NCBI GenBank assembly: GCA_964628385.1
Contig: CAZVOD010000139.1
Location: 1 to 6,790, forward strand
DNA length: 6,790 nt
Source of the DNA: JANQPA01 sp964628385
GTDB lineage: Bacteria; Bacteroidota; Bacteroidia; Chitinophagales; Saprospiraceae
Reading direction: 5' to 3'
Below are positions 1 through 6,447 of the stretch, piece by piece. Both the position numbers and the translations under genes were made by a program. A model generated the notes under the pieces. It did no database searches. It was given only the letters and a program-made list of their open reading frames with translations, and had not been told where the DNA came from. Numbering within the stretch: position 1 is the stretch's first letter; each line of letters opens with the position of its first letter.

Positions 1-338
1 GCAATACGGCATTGATTGATGGCATCCGTAAACTCGCGATGGACGTGCGCGAGCTAGACGTGGACTGGATCGACAGCATCAACCCCTTTAGCGAGGCTTA
101 CTCCATCCTGTCCAAAGCCATGACCGAAAGCAGCCTCAAAGCGATGGCGGAAGTCATATCGGCCAAGAAGCAAAACATATCGGTGGAAGAGGCACGCGAT
201 CTGGCGAAGCGCGCATTAATCTTCAAGCAAGAACGCGGCCGCTTGCCGGACCTCAAATCTTCAGACCCTTGGGAGCAGCGCATGGCACAGGGGATTGCGG
301 TACTAGCACGACTAAAAGCAGAACAATCAAATGGCTAA
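1..338 (+). CDS. C-terminal end of a large protein, probably a DEAD/DEAH-type helicase (5' partial)
   Basis: The reading frame is open to the left edge, so this is read as the 3' end of a longer gene; a TTG at position 12 is probably internal. About 111 residues are visible. They are mostly helical and charged, and end in a segment with F-x-x-E-x-GRLP (GRLP at 237-248) followed by an acidic residue and an E-x-RMA stretch. No Walker or DEAD motifs are present, because they would lie upstream of the window. The helicase assignment is an inference from two things: this type of tail, and the 8-bp overlap with a GIY-YIG nuclease gene, a pairing I recall for SF2 helicases in accessory regions. GC is about 53 percent over the first 180 bases, above the genes to the right. 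Coding is well supported; the product name is tentative, and another large DNA-acting protein is possible. Confidence 0.55.
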   Translation, partial: NTALIDGIRKLAMDVRELDVDWIDSINPFSEAYSILSKAMTESSLKAMAEVISAKKQNISVEEARDLAKRALIFKQERGRLPDLKSSDPWEQRMAQGIAVLARLKAEQSNG

Positions 339-1539
339 GAAAGAGCAATTTACGAAAGAGGACGATGCGCTTTTGGAAGAACTCGGCGTAGAGGTCGATG
401 CTAAAAAAGCAAAAAAATATACGGCTAAGGAAGAGCGTATCATAGCAGGTTTTGAGGAGATTCAGAAATTTGTTGAAGAACATGGTCGATTGCCAAAGCA
501 TGGGGAGGACAAGGATATTTTTGAGCGACTCTACGCCGTCCGGCTGGACCGGATCCGGAGCCAAAAGGAGTGCCGGGAGTTGCTTAAAGACCTGGACACG
601 CAAAACCTGCTTACCTCAGAGTCGTCCGCCGATCTTTCCATACCGGAAGACATAGACGATGATGTACTGTTGAAAGAGCTGGGCGTGAAGGTGGATGGCA
701 ACTCATCCATCACCAAGCTGAAACACGTACGGTCGAGCGCTGAAAAACGGGCGGTGGAAGAAATGGCCAACCGGACCCGCTGCGAGAACTTTGAGCAGTA
801 CAAGCCCCTCTTTGAGCAAGCACAGCAAGAGCTGGATGCCGGTATACGGGAAACGATACAATTCCGTAAAGATGCTGGTTTCACTAAGACCGATTTAAGA
901 AAAGAACAATTCGTGATTGTCGGCGGCCAGACGGCCTACATCGCTGAGGTCGGGGAGTCTTTCAAAGCGCCCAATGGAGAGGAGGACGCAAGGCTGCGCG
1001 TCATCTACTCCAATGGCATGGAGAGCAACATCCTGCTGCGGTCGCTTATCCGGGCGATGTACAAAGACGAAACGAGCCGCTTTGTTACCGACCCCAAGCA
1101 GATCGGGCTATTTTCTAGCCAAAGCAGCGAGGACGATGTAGCTACGGGGACGATCTATGTGCTGCGCAGCTTGTCCAATCACCCAATGATTCAGGAAAAC
1201 AATGATGTTGTTCACAAAATTGGCGTAACGGGTGGCGATGTTAAAACCCGAATTGCTAATGCCAAGAATGACCCTACTTTCCTAATGGCCGATGTGAAGA
1301 TTATCGCTACTTATAAATTAGCCAATATCAACCGCGTAAAACTTGAAAAGGTAATTCATAAGTTTTTTGATTCGGCACGGCTTGAAATAGAAATTAAAGA
1401 TCGGTTCGGGAAGCCTGTCAAAGTAAGAGAATGGTTTTTGATACCACTCTTCATAATTGATGAAGTGGTAGACAAGATTAAGGATGGAACTATTAGTGAG
1501 TATTATTACGATCCCACCTCGGCAGAGCTAAAGAGATAG
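331..1539 (+). CDS. GIY-YIG nuclease family protein (T5orf172-like catalytic domain)
   Basis: Predicted DNA endonuclease of 402 residues. The C-terminal third is a GIY-YIG domain. The first half-motif is GTIYVL (273-278) and the second is HKIG (295-298), in place of the classical GIY and YIG. A conserved-type Arg is at 307, the likely metal-binding Glu is E339 in KLEKVIHKFF, and an REWF motif (366-369) closes the domain as in T5orf172-type members. The N-terminal 270 residues are not a known catalytic fold to me. They contain a duplicated LLxELGVxVD motif (residues 14-23 and 113-122), a GRLP motif (52-55) shared with the upstream protein, and a probable small beta domain around 193-243. The ATG at 331 overlaps the upstream gene by 8 bp, which suggests translational coupling and a shared job. 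No clear Shine-Dalgarno sequence precedes it. GC falls from about 58 percent near 961-1020 to about 38 percent from 1201 on. A restriction or anti-phage role is inference. Confidence 0.85.
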   Translation: MAKKEQFTKEDDALLEELGVEVDAKKAKKYTAKEERIIAGFEEIQKFVEEHGRLPKHGEDKDIFERLYAVRLDRIRSQKECRELLKDLDTQNLLTSESSADLSIPEDIDDDVLLKELGVKVDGNSSITKLKHVRSSAEKRAVEEMANRTRCENFEQYKPLFEQAQQELDAGIRETIQFRKDAGFTKTDLRKEQFVIVGGQTAYIAEVGESFKAPNGEEDARLRVIYSNGMESNILLRSLIRAMYKDETSRFVTDPKQIGLFSSQSSEDDVATGTIYVLRSLSNHPMIQENNDVVHKIGVTGGDVKTRIANAKNDPTFLMADVKIIATYKLANINRVKLEKVIHKFFDSARLEIEIKDRFGKPVKVREWFLIPLFIIDEVVDKIKDGTISEYYYDPTSAELKR

Positions 1540-1665
1540 ACCGTAATACGACTATATCCTTCTATTTTTTGCATCAATTCGGTAACTCCAAAAGTGCTTG
1601 ATCTCTCTCAACTGTCACAACTTCTGTCACAAGATAGAATGGTGGATCTTGTGCCACCTAAATCA

Positions 1666-1897
1666 ATGATTATCAGTGCGTTTGACGGGGTGTCACAAGA
1701 TGCACAAGTAAATTTTGATCGGATACACCTATACGACTGTTAATTATTGGTGTAATAACAGAAATCAACCTTACCTGATCGATATTGTGAAAACAGCCGA
1801 GTTGCTAGAAGTAGCCCCAGCGGATCTAATTGTGGACGGCACAAAAAAAGAAAAAGGCCTAACGCCTAAGCGTCAGACCTCCTTGAATCTTACATAA
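1666..1897 (+). pseudogene. Broken XRE-family helix-turn-helix regulator (one-base frameshift)
   Basis: From a TTG at 1715 the frame encodes the second half of a lambda-repressor-like HTH: IGYTYTTVNYW, then NNRNQP, then IVKTAELLEVAPADLIV. This matches the recognition helix and last two helices of small XRE or controller proteins common in Bacteroidota. A stop (TAA at 1709-1711) precedes it in frame, so helices 1 and 2 are missing. The frame one base over carries a plausible first half from ATG 1666, ending in GVSQDAQVN. Removing one T from the TTTT run at 1713-1716 would join the halves as SQDAQVN-LIGYTY, giving the usual spacing between the SQ and the IGY positions. I therefore call a frameshifted gene rather than a 60-residue protein from TTG. 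The final 20 codons run through the hairpin and A-rich tract assigned to the tRNA terminator, so the true C-terminus may be altered. A sequencing error in the T run cannot be excluded. Confidence 0.6.
1841..1880 (-). terminator. Rho-independent terminator downstream of tRNA-Asp
   Basis: Read on the minus strand, an 11-bp stem with two A-C mismatches (arms at 1870-1880 and 1855-1865, 4-base loop) is followed by a T-rich tract of T5, C, T7 (complement of 1843-1855). This order fits termination of the minus-strand tRNA transcript, about 95 bases past the tRNA 3' end. A weaker hairpin (1911-1933, CTAG arms) lies between the two. Confidence 0.65.
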
Positions 1898-1973
1898 TTC
1901 TTTGAAAACGACTGCTAGTTGAAGCTAGTAAGTCACAACTTATTGAAAATCAATCGCATATTCAAAACTTGAG

Positions 1974-2047
1974 CGGTCTGGACGGGACTCGAACCCGCGA
2001 CCCCATGCGTGACAGGCATGTATTCTAACCAACTGAACTACCAGACC
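1974..2047 (-). tRNA. tRNA-Asp (anticodon GTC)
   Basis: On the minus strand a full cloverleaf can be drawn. The acceptor stem is GGTCTGG with CCAGACC (2041-2047 with 1975-1981). The D arm contains AGTTGGTTAGA, and the anticodon stem is CATGC with GCATG. The anticodon loop is CTGTCAC, giving GTC for aspartate. The T arm is CGGGTTCGAGTCCCG. The discriminator base is G (complement of 1974), as expected for tRNA-Asp, and the CCA end is not encoded. Length is 74 bases. Its 3' end faces the helicase/nuclease region, the usual side for integration of islands into tRNA genes. Confidence 0.97.
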
Positions 2048-2218
2048 TCTTTTAGTTTGACCAATCGTCTATCCGATCGGCTTTTATCTTTCAAGGCAAT
2101 TTCTCGACCTTTTTATTTCTCTTACTTCTTACCTCTTATTTCCAATCTCTTCTCCTCCTTCAAACGGAAAATCAACTTAACCATTTGGTATATTAACCAT
2201 TTTCCATCTTCGCGAGTG
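2048..2218 (-). other. Leader between the tRNA promoter and tRNA-Asp
   Basis: About 165 transcribed but non-coding bases are predicted before the mature tRNA 5' end. On the transcribed strand the sequence is strongly purine-rich (GGAGGAGAAGAG and AAGTAAGAGAAATAA stretches) and shows no stable hairpin or second tRNA by eye. A 20-codon ORF (2122-2184, minus) is present but has no supporting feature. The plus strand of this stretch is pyrimidine-rich and holds nothing I can name. Confidence 0.35.
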
Positions 2219-2249
2219 CAAAGATATATGATCGATTTTAGTTTTGCAA
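2219..2249 (-). promoter_or_regulatory. Bacteroidetes-type promoter for tRNA-Asp
   Basis: On the minus strand a TTG (complement of 2247-2249) is followed, after 20 bases, by TATCTTTG (complement of 2219-2226). This matches the Bacteroidota consensus of a -33 TTG and a -7 TAnnTTTG. Transcription would start near 2212 and run towards the tRNA. The match is exact at all conserved positions. Confidence 0.75.
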
Positions 2250-2308
2250 TAGTTGAATAAAAAAACCAAAAAAAATTGTGATAAAATTTTTTCCTCTGTG
2301 CTTATTGC

Positions 2309-2316
2309 TAATTTTG
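2309..2316 (+). promoter_or_regulatory. Possible -7 promoter element for the accA operon
   Basis: TAATTTTG fits the TAnnTTTG -7 consensus on the plus strand about 85 bases upstream of the accA ATG. No TTG lies at the expected 19-23 base spacing; the nearest is at 2276-2278, about 30 bases away. A second match, TAGTTTTG at 2239-2246, also lacks a -33 partner. The region must hold a plus-strand promoter, but the exact site is uncertain. Confidence 0.35.
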
Positions 2317-2400
2317 TGTGGCGTAAAAGCAGCGCACAATTGTCTGGTATAGGAATGTCGTTAATTACGGAGTTTGGGACACCATCAAAATACAGTGGCT

Positions 2401-3399
2401 ATGGTATTTCTAGAATTTGAGAAGCCGTTAGAAGTGCTTTATGAGCAGTTAGAGAAGTTACAGCAAGTTGGCAAGGAGGGCGAAGTAGATGTCACGGAGA
2501 TGATCAATATGCTGGAGAACAAGATAAAGAACAAGCGTAAGGAGATCTATAATAATCTTACGGGCTGGCAGAAGGTACAGCTCTCTCGTCACCCTGAGCG
2601 TCCTTACACCCTTTACTACATCAACCAGATGTGCCGTAAGTTCAGGGAGTTACATGGTGATAGGAACTACAAAGATGATAAAGCCATCGTAGGTGGTATT
2701 GGTACGCTGGATGGCCAGACGGTAGTAATTATGGGGCAGCAAAAAGGCATCAATACTAAAATGCGGCAATACCGGAATTTTGGCATGGCCAACCCGGAGG
2801 GCTATCGCAAAGCACTGCGATTGATGAAGCTAGCCGAACGCTTTGGCTTCCCTGTCGTTACTCTAATTGATACACCGGGGGCTTTCCCCGGAGAAGAAGC
2901 CGAACAAAGGGGACAAGCGGAGGCTATTGCCCGCAACCTGTTCGAGATGGCTCAGCTAAAAGTGCCTATCGTAAGTGTAGTTATTGGTGAGGGGGCTTCC
3001 GGTGGCGCAATCGGCATTGGATTGGGCGATAAAGTGTATATGCTGGAAAATACCTGGTATTCCGTTATTGCACCAGAGTCTTGCTCTACTATTCTTTGGA
3101 GAAGTAGAGATTATAAGGAGCAGGCAGCAGAAGCCCTAAAGCTTACTGCCGATCATATGCACAGCTTTGGCCTTATTGATGGCATCATCAAGGAGCCGGT
3201 CGGTGGCGCTCATTCCAATCCGGAAGAAATGGCCAAATTGCTAAAGCGGCAAATCAAAAAGACTATTGCCGAGCTAATGGAAAAAACTGTTGATGAACGT
3301 ATTGAGGCAAGAATTGAAAAATATGCATCTTTTGGTGTTTACGAAGAAGTTGCTAATATTACAAGCGAAGCCAATACATCGAAAGAGGAGGAGATTTAG
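2401..3399 (+). CDS. accA: Acetyl-CoA carboxylase carboxyltransferase subunit alpha
   Basis: Cytoplasmic alpha subunit of the carboxyltransferase. With AccD it moves the carboxyl group from carboxybiotin-BCCP to acetyl-CoA to make malonyl-CoA, the first committed step of fatty-acid synthesis. The chosen ATG gives 332 residues, close to the roughly 320 usual for the family. A TTG 27 bases upstream would add an unlikely GHHQNTVA extension, while VFLEFEKPL is a normal AccA N-terminus. An N-terminal helical segment (about 5-50) precedes the crotonase-like fold. Landmarks are FRELHGDR (81-88), the GQQKG turn (112-116), the FGMANPEGYRKALRLM block (127-142), DTPGAFPG (157-164) and the glycine-rich GEGASGGA oxyanion segment (196-203). 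The tail after about 320 is short, acidic and variable. It is the first gene of a plus-strand operon, with the next start 32 bases on. No zinc-finger AccD portion is fused, so accD must lie elsewhere. Confidence 0.96.
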   Translation: MVFLEFEKPLEVLYEQLEKLQQVGKEGEVDVTEMINMLENKIKNKRKEIYNNLTGWQKVQLSRHPERPYTLYYINQMCRKFRELHGDRNYKDDKAIVGGIGTLDGQTVVIMGQQKGINTKMRQYRNFGMANPEGYRKALRLMKLAERFGFPVVTLIDTPGAFPGEEAEQRGQAEAIARNLFEMAQLKVPIVSVVIGEGASGGAIGIGLGDKVYMLENTWYSVIAPESCSTILWRSRDYKEQAAEALKLTADHMHSFGLIDGIIKEPVGGAHSNPEEMAKLLKRQIKKTIAELMEKTVDERIEARIEKYASFGVYEEVANITSEANTSKEEEI

Positions 3400-3431
3400 A
3401 TTAATTTGACGATTCACATATACCAATTGCC

Positions 3432-3977
3432 ATGAGCTTTTTCAACCGAATCAAAAAAAATATTCAGCGCAAAACTATTAGCAAAAGGCTGGAACAGGAA
3501 ACTCGCGAAAAAAATGCTATGAGTTTTCAGCGGGCCAAAAAGGTTGGGCTCATCTTTGATGCCACTGAGCTGGATAGAAGGGAGGTAGCTCTGAAGTATG
3601 TTGAATCCCTGCGCGATCAGAAGAAACTGGTCTGGAAGTTAGGTTTTTTCCAAAACCAACAAGATAAAGAAGATTTTAGCTTTAAATATTTTACCCAAAA
3701 AGATATCAACTGGAAGGGAACTCCCCAAAAGGAAGACATTAATCAATTTCTTGACCACCAGTTTGATCTCTTTATCAACCTCAGCCCTGTAACCAACTTG
3801 TATACCGAAGTCATAGCCGCCTTAAGTAAAGCCCATCTAAAATTGGGGCCAGTTTGTGACAATCACAATTGCTATGACCTGATGATTGACTCCAAAGACA
3901 CGATGGAAGACTTTATCACCCAAATGGAGCTGTTACTTCAAAAGACAAATAATTCGCATGAACCTACACAAGTTTAA
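3432..3977 (+). CDS. DUF6913-type conserved protein of Bacteroidota, encoded upstream of dapA
   Basis: A 181-residue soluble protein with no signal peptide or membrane segment. I recognise the pattern of a family conserved in Bacteroidota (DUF6913) that often sits next to dapA; its function is unknown. A basic helical N-terminus (about 1-37) leads to a strand with GLIFDAT (39-45). Then come a helix with YVESLRDQKK, a second strand ending LGFF (70-73), DINW (91-94), the hydrophobic FDLFINLS strand (111-118), a helix with AALSKAHLKLGP (129-140) and YDLMID (148-153). The alternation of strands and helices suggests a Rossmann-like alpha/beta fold, but no nucleotide-binding loop or catalytic set is visible. 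It lies 32 bases after accA, and its last 20 bases overlap the dapA start, so it is co-transcribed and probably translationally coupled with dapA. A role in cell-wall or lysine precursor supply is only suggested by context. Confidence 0.75.
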   Translation: MSFFNRIKKNIQRKTISKRLEQETREKNAMSFQRAKKVGLIFDATELDRREVALKYVESLRDQKKLVWKLGFFQNQQDKEDFSFKYFTQKDINWKGTPQKEDINQFLDHQFDLFINLSPVTNLYTEVIAALSKAHLKLGPVCDNHNCYDLMIDSKDTMEDFITQMELLLQKTNNSHEPTQV

Positions 3978-4869
3978 AGGTACGGGTGTTGCGTTGGTCA
4001 CACCATTTACAAAAGACCATCAGATTGATTTTAATACGCTGGAAGAGCTCATAGAAAAGATGATCGCAGGAGGAGTTGATTTTTTTGTTTCTCTGGGTAC
4101 TACAGGTGAAGCTGTTACTCTTTCTGCAGATGAGTGTCGTCAGGTTTTTGACTTTACTATTGATAAGGTAAATGGTAGAAAGCCTATTGTGGCAGGTCTT
4201 TTTGGCAGTAATTATACGGATAGGATAGTCAGAGTACTGAAAGAATACGATCTTGACGGTTTTGATGCGATCATGTCTAGCAGTCCGGCTTATAACAAAC
4301 CTCCTCAGGAAGGTATTTATCGTCACTACATGGCGATAGCGGAGGCTTCTTCCAAGCCCATCATTATCTACAATGTTCCCGGCCGCACTGGCTCTAATGT
4401 AGAGCCCGAAACAGTGCTGCGCCTGGCACACGATTCGGATAAGTTTATCGCCGTTAAAGAAGCTTCCGGCAACCTGGGGCAGGCAGCTCAGATCATCAAA
4501 AATAAACCGGACAATTTTCTTGTACTCAGCGGTGAAGATCCGCTTACTGTTCCAATGATTTCATTGGGTGGAGATGGTGTCATTTCCGTGATGGCCAATG
4601 TTTATCCAAAACTGTTCTCTGATATGATCAGGGCGGCCCTAAACGGTGATTTTGCAAAAGCCGCAAAAATCCACCTGCAATTACTGGATGTTCATCCCTG
4701 GCTTTACATTGAAAGTAATCCGGTAGGTGTGAAAGCAGCAATGGCTTATAGAGGCTGGTGTGAAAAAAATGTACGTATTCCGTTGATCCCTCTCAGCGAT
4801 GAGTCTACTTCCAGATTAACAGCAGAAATGGATAAAGTTAAAGAGGTATTCAAAACACTAGTAGAATAG
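3958..4869 (+). CDS. dapA: 4-hydroxy-tetrahydrodipicolinate synthase
   Basis: Cytoplasmic class I aldolase-type enzyme that condenses pyruvate with aspartate semialdehyde, the entry step to diaminopimelate and lysine. The ATG at 3958 gives 303 residues starting MNLHKFKGTGVALVTPF, the normal family start. An upstream in-frame start at 3886 would only read through the preceding gene in another frame. The TIM-barrel motifs are complete. GTTGE is at 47-51, with the proton-relay Thr at 49. The active-site Tyr contributed across the dimer is Y112 in SSPAYNKP, YNVPGRTG (138-145) contains Y138 and R143, and the Schiff-base lysine is K167 in FIAVKEASGN. R143 favours DapA over N-acetylneuraminate lyase, a related enzyme. 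A111 replaces the first Tyr of the YY pair found in E. coli. It is the last gene of the accA operon, overlapping the preceding gene by 20 bp. Confidence 0.95.
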   Translation: MNLHKFKGTGVALVTPFTKDHQIDFNTLEELIEKMIAGGVDFFVSLGTTGEAVTLSADECRQVFDFTIDKVNGRKPIVAGLFGSNYTDRIVRVLKEYDLDGFDAIMSSSPAYNKPPQEGIYRHYMAIAEASSKPIIIYNVPGRTGSNVEPETVLRLAHDSDKFIAVKEASGNLGQAAQIIKNKPDNFLVLSGEDPLTVPMISLGGDGVISVMANVYPKLFSDMIRAALNGDFAKAAKIHLQLLDVHPWLYIESNPVGVKAAMAYRGWCEKNVRIPLIPLSDESTSRLTAEMDKVKEVFKTLVE

Positions 4870-4875
4870 TGATGC

Positions 4876-4907
4876 ATATCCAATCACCTTTTCAGATGAT
4901 TGAATAT
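4876..4907. terminator. Hairpin between convergent genes, possible two-way terminator
   Basis: The arms ATATCCAATCA (4876-4886) and TGATTGAATAT (4897-4907) pair in 10 of 11 positions around a 10-base loop. The hairpin lies in the 64-base gap between the ends of dapA and the minus-strand outer-membrane gene, where a shared terminator is expected. No T tract follows on either strand, so the call rests on hairpin and position. Confidence 0.45.
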
Positions 4908-4933
4908 ATCTCTAAAATATACGGTAATCAAAA

Positions 4934-6397
4934 TCAAAACCTAAAGCCAAGGCCAAGGCCGATACGGCTAAAGCGATTTGTCAGTGCTACTTCCTGTTGA
5001 GGGGATTCAAAGGTTACATAAGGGACATAAGTAGATCGTTGCTGCTGATAATTATAGCCGATAGACGCATAGAAAGCCCGGCCTCTATAGCCTACACCAA
5101 GACCATAAGAAAATCCTACCGCTGTTTCGTCTTCTACTGCTGCGGTACTTACACCCGCTCCTGCCCGAAAGCGAAAAGCCTTAAGGGCATATTCTCCTCC
5201 CACTCTGGCATTGATCGTATTTCCCAAAAAGAAAGCTACATCATCGTTTAAAATAGCTGCATCATCCGGAAAGTCATCAAACCTGAAATTGGCATTACCA
5301 TAATTGACAAACTCCAACTCACCACTTATAAAACCCGATTTATTGACAATAGCGCCAAAAGAAGCAATATACCTCCAGGGAGTAACCAGGCGATAGTTAA
5401 AAAGACCTTCCGGCGAAAGCACTTCATTATCAAAAAACGCTCCCTCTTCTACATAGCGGTACTCCAAATCAGTCGTAAAAGAATCGTCAATGCGCCAGGT
5501 GGTCGGTGTGTGTACCGCCAAGCCCACTCTAAACATCTGATTGATCCTGTAAATCATTCCTGCCTTTATATTGAAGCCCGTTCCAGTAGCGGCAAGACTC
5601 TCTCGGAATTCCAATGATTCAAAAAAGTCTACTTCTTCGTTCGAGTCTTCTTCTATGTAAGTTTTATCTTCCCGAAATTCGAGGAACGGAATGCCTACAG
5701 ACAATCCAAAGATGAATTTTTCCTTTAAATTACCTCCCAAAGAAATCTGCAGCTCATTCATAAAGCCTTCCGTATTGATTTCCTGCTGGCGGAATAAAAG
5801 TGCTTCGGGATTTAGTTCTACATCAGACTCAAAAAAGCCATCTTCTTCGAGGTCGTAAATAGCCCCCGCCTGAAAAGCCAGTCCCGACTCAAAATCATCT
5901 AGCCCAAAGTTGCTGTTAGCTAGCTCCTGAAAGCGATTGACGATAGAGCCCTGAGAAGTACCTTCAAAAACAACCTTCCGGTTAAAACTGGCCAGGCGTT
6001 GAAAAGAAATAGCAAAATTAGCGGTCGTCCAATTGGAATTGACCGGATCATTAAAAAATACAATCCCGGCGTTGAAAAGGTCCACTTTACTGTCAGTCTC
6101 GCTAATCGCTTCATTTCTTTCTCCTATCAAACGCGCTTCATTATTATTCGAGATCACTCCCGGCGTTATAGCAAAGGTAGAAGATCGAAACATACCAATG
6201 CCAGCCGGATTAACACTGGCAGTAGAGAAGTCAGCTCCCAGAGCACTCATTGAGCCATTAACGCCCAGCGTACGATTAGATCCCAAAAAATCGAACTGAG
6301 AGTATCGTAATGCATCTGCAAAGGTCTGACTGTAGCCTGCCGCTCCCATCAAAAACAGGAACGATAAGACCAAAAAATATTTTTTTGAGGATAACAT
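4934..6397 (-). CDS. FadL/OmpP1-like outer-membrane beta-barrel protein
   Basis: Predicted outer-membrane protein of 487 residues, of the group in Bacteroidota related to OmpP1/FadL/TodX channels that pass hydrophobic compounds. The N-terminus is a signal peptide: KK at 5-6, a hydrophobic core at about 7-20, and GYS then Q with likely cleavage near 23/24. After it come ALRYSQ (29-34) and a block ending SVNPAGIGMFRSS (61-73); the NPAG motif is the family hallmark. The remainder alternates short amphipathic strands with acidic loops, with many Gly and aromatic residues, as in a barrel. The last residues, GLGLGFRF, end in Phe, the usual outer-membrane insertion signal. The start is an ATG directly before the signal peptide. 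Several loops are rich in Asp and Glu (for example EDSNEEVDFFE). No TAnnTTTG promoter was found upstream. It is a single gene, convergent with dapA. The substrate cannot be read from the sequence. Confidence 0.8.
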   Translation of the reverse strand: MLSSKKYFLVLSFLFLMGAAGYSQTFADALRYSQFDFLGSNRTLGVNGSMSALGADFSTASVNPAGIGMFRSSTFAITPGVISNNNEARLIGERNEAISETDSKVDLFNAGIVFFNDPVNSNWTTANFAISFQRLASFNRKVVFEGTSQGSIVNRFQELANSNFGLDDFESGLAFQAGAIYDLEEDGFFESDVELNPEALLFRQQEINTEGFMNELQISLGGNLKEKFIFGLSVGIPFLEFREDKTYIEEDSNEEVDFFESLEFRESLAATGTGFNIKAGMIYRINQMFRVGLAVHTPTTWRIDDSFTTDLEYRYVEEGAFFDNEVLSPEGLFNYRLVTPWRYIASFGAIVNKSGFISGELEFVNYGNANFRFDDFPDDAAILNDDVAFFLGNTINARVGGEYALKAFRFRAGAGVSTAAVEDETAVGFSYGLGVGYRGRAFYASIGYNYQQQRSTYVPYVTFESPQQEVALTNRFSRIGLGLGFRF

Positions 6398-6447
6398 ATT
6401 CTACAAACTTGATTGTTTCAATAGGCTTGTTTCGCGGGGGTAGAATA

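Larger units (their letters stand above)
1613..1941. repeat. Cluster of GTCACAA repeats, one pair forming an inverted repeat
   Basis: TGTCACAAGAT occurs twice exactly (1625-1635 and 1691-1701). GTCACAACTT also occurs twice exactly (1614-1623 and 1932-1941). The reverse complement ATCTTGTG (1646-1653) forms a perfect 8-bp inverted repeat with CACAAGAT at 1628-1635 across a 10-base spacer. An overlapping hairpin, GGTGG (1641-1645) with CCACC (1654-1658), lies in the same place. Four direct copies and one inverted copy flank the broken regulator, and the last copy lies about 30 bp from the tRNA 3' end. They could be operator sites for the helix-turn-helix protein, or recombinase binding sites at an integration junction. 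The repeats are seen directly; their function is inference. Confidence 0.6.

Noticed and set aside
253..884. Minus-strand ORFs of 116 and 117 codons opposite the nuclease gene
   Set aside because: They are antisense to a gene with clear domain motifs, and their translations look like shadows of it.
1613..1941. CRISPR array
   Set aside because: The repeats are only 7-11 bases long, irregularly spaced, and one is inverted.
2122..2184. 20-codon minus-strand ORF in the tRNA leader
   Set aside because: It is short and purine-rich, with no sign of conservation or initiation signals beyond an ATG.
2009..2260. Plus-strand ORF of 83 codons
   Set aside because: It starts inside tRNA-Asp on the opposite strand, is low-complexity pyrimidine-rich sequence and resembles no protein family.
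2374..2400. TTG start extending accA by nine codons
   Set aside because: The extension does not resemble AccA, whereas the ATG at 2401 gives the typical LEFEKP start.
3886..3957. Upstream start for dapA
   Set aside because: It would place 24 extra residues inside the preceding gene in another frame. The ATG at 3958 gives the usual DapA N-terminus.
3964..4431. Minus-strand ORF of 155 codons opposite dapA
   Set aside because: It is antisense to a gene with an intact active site and has no recognisable domain.
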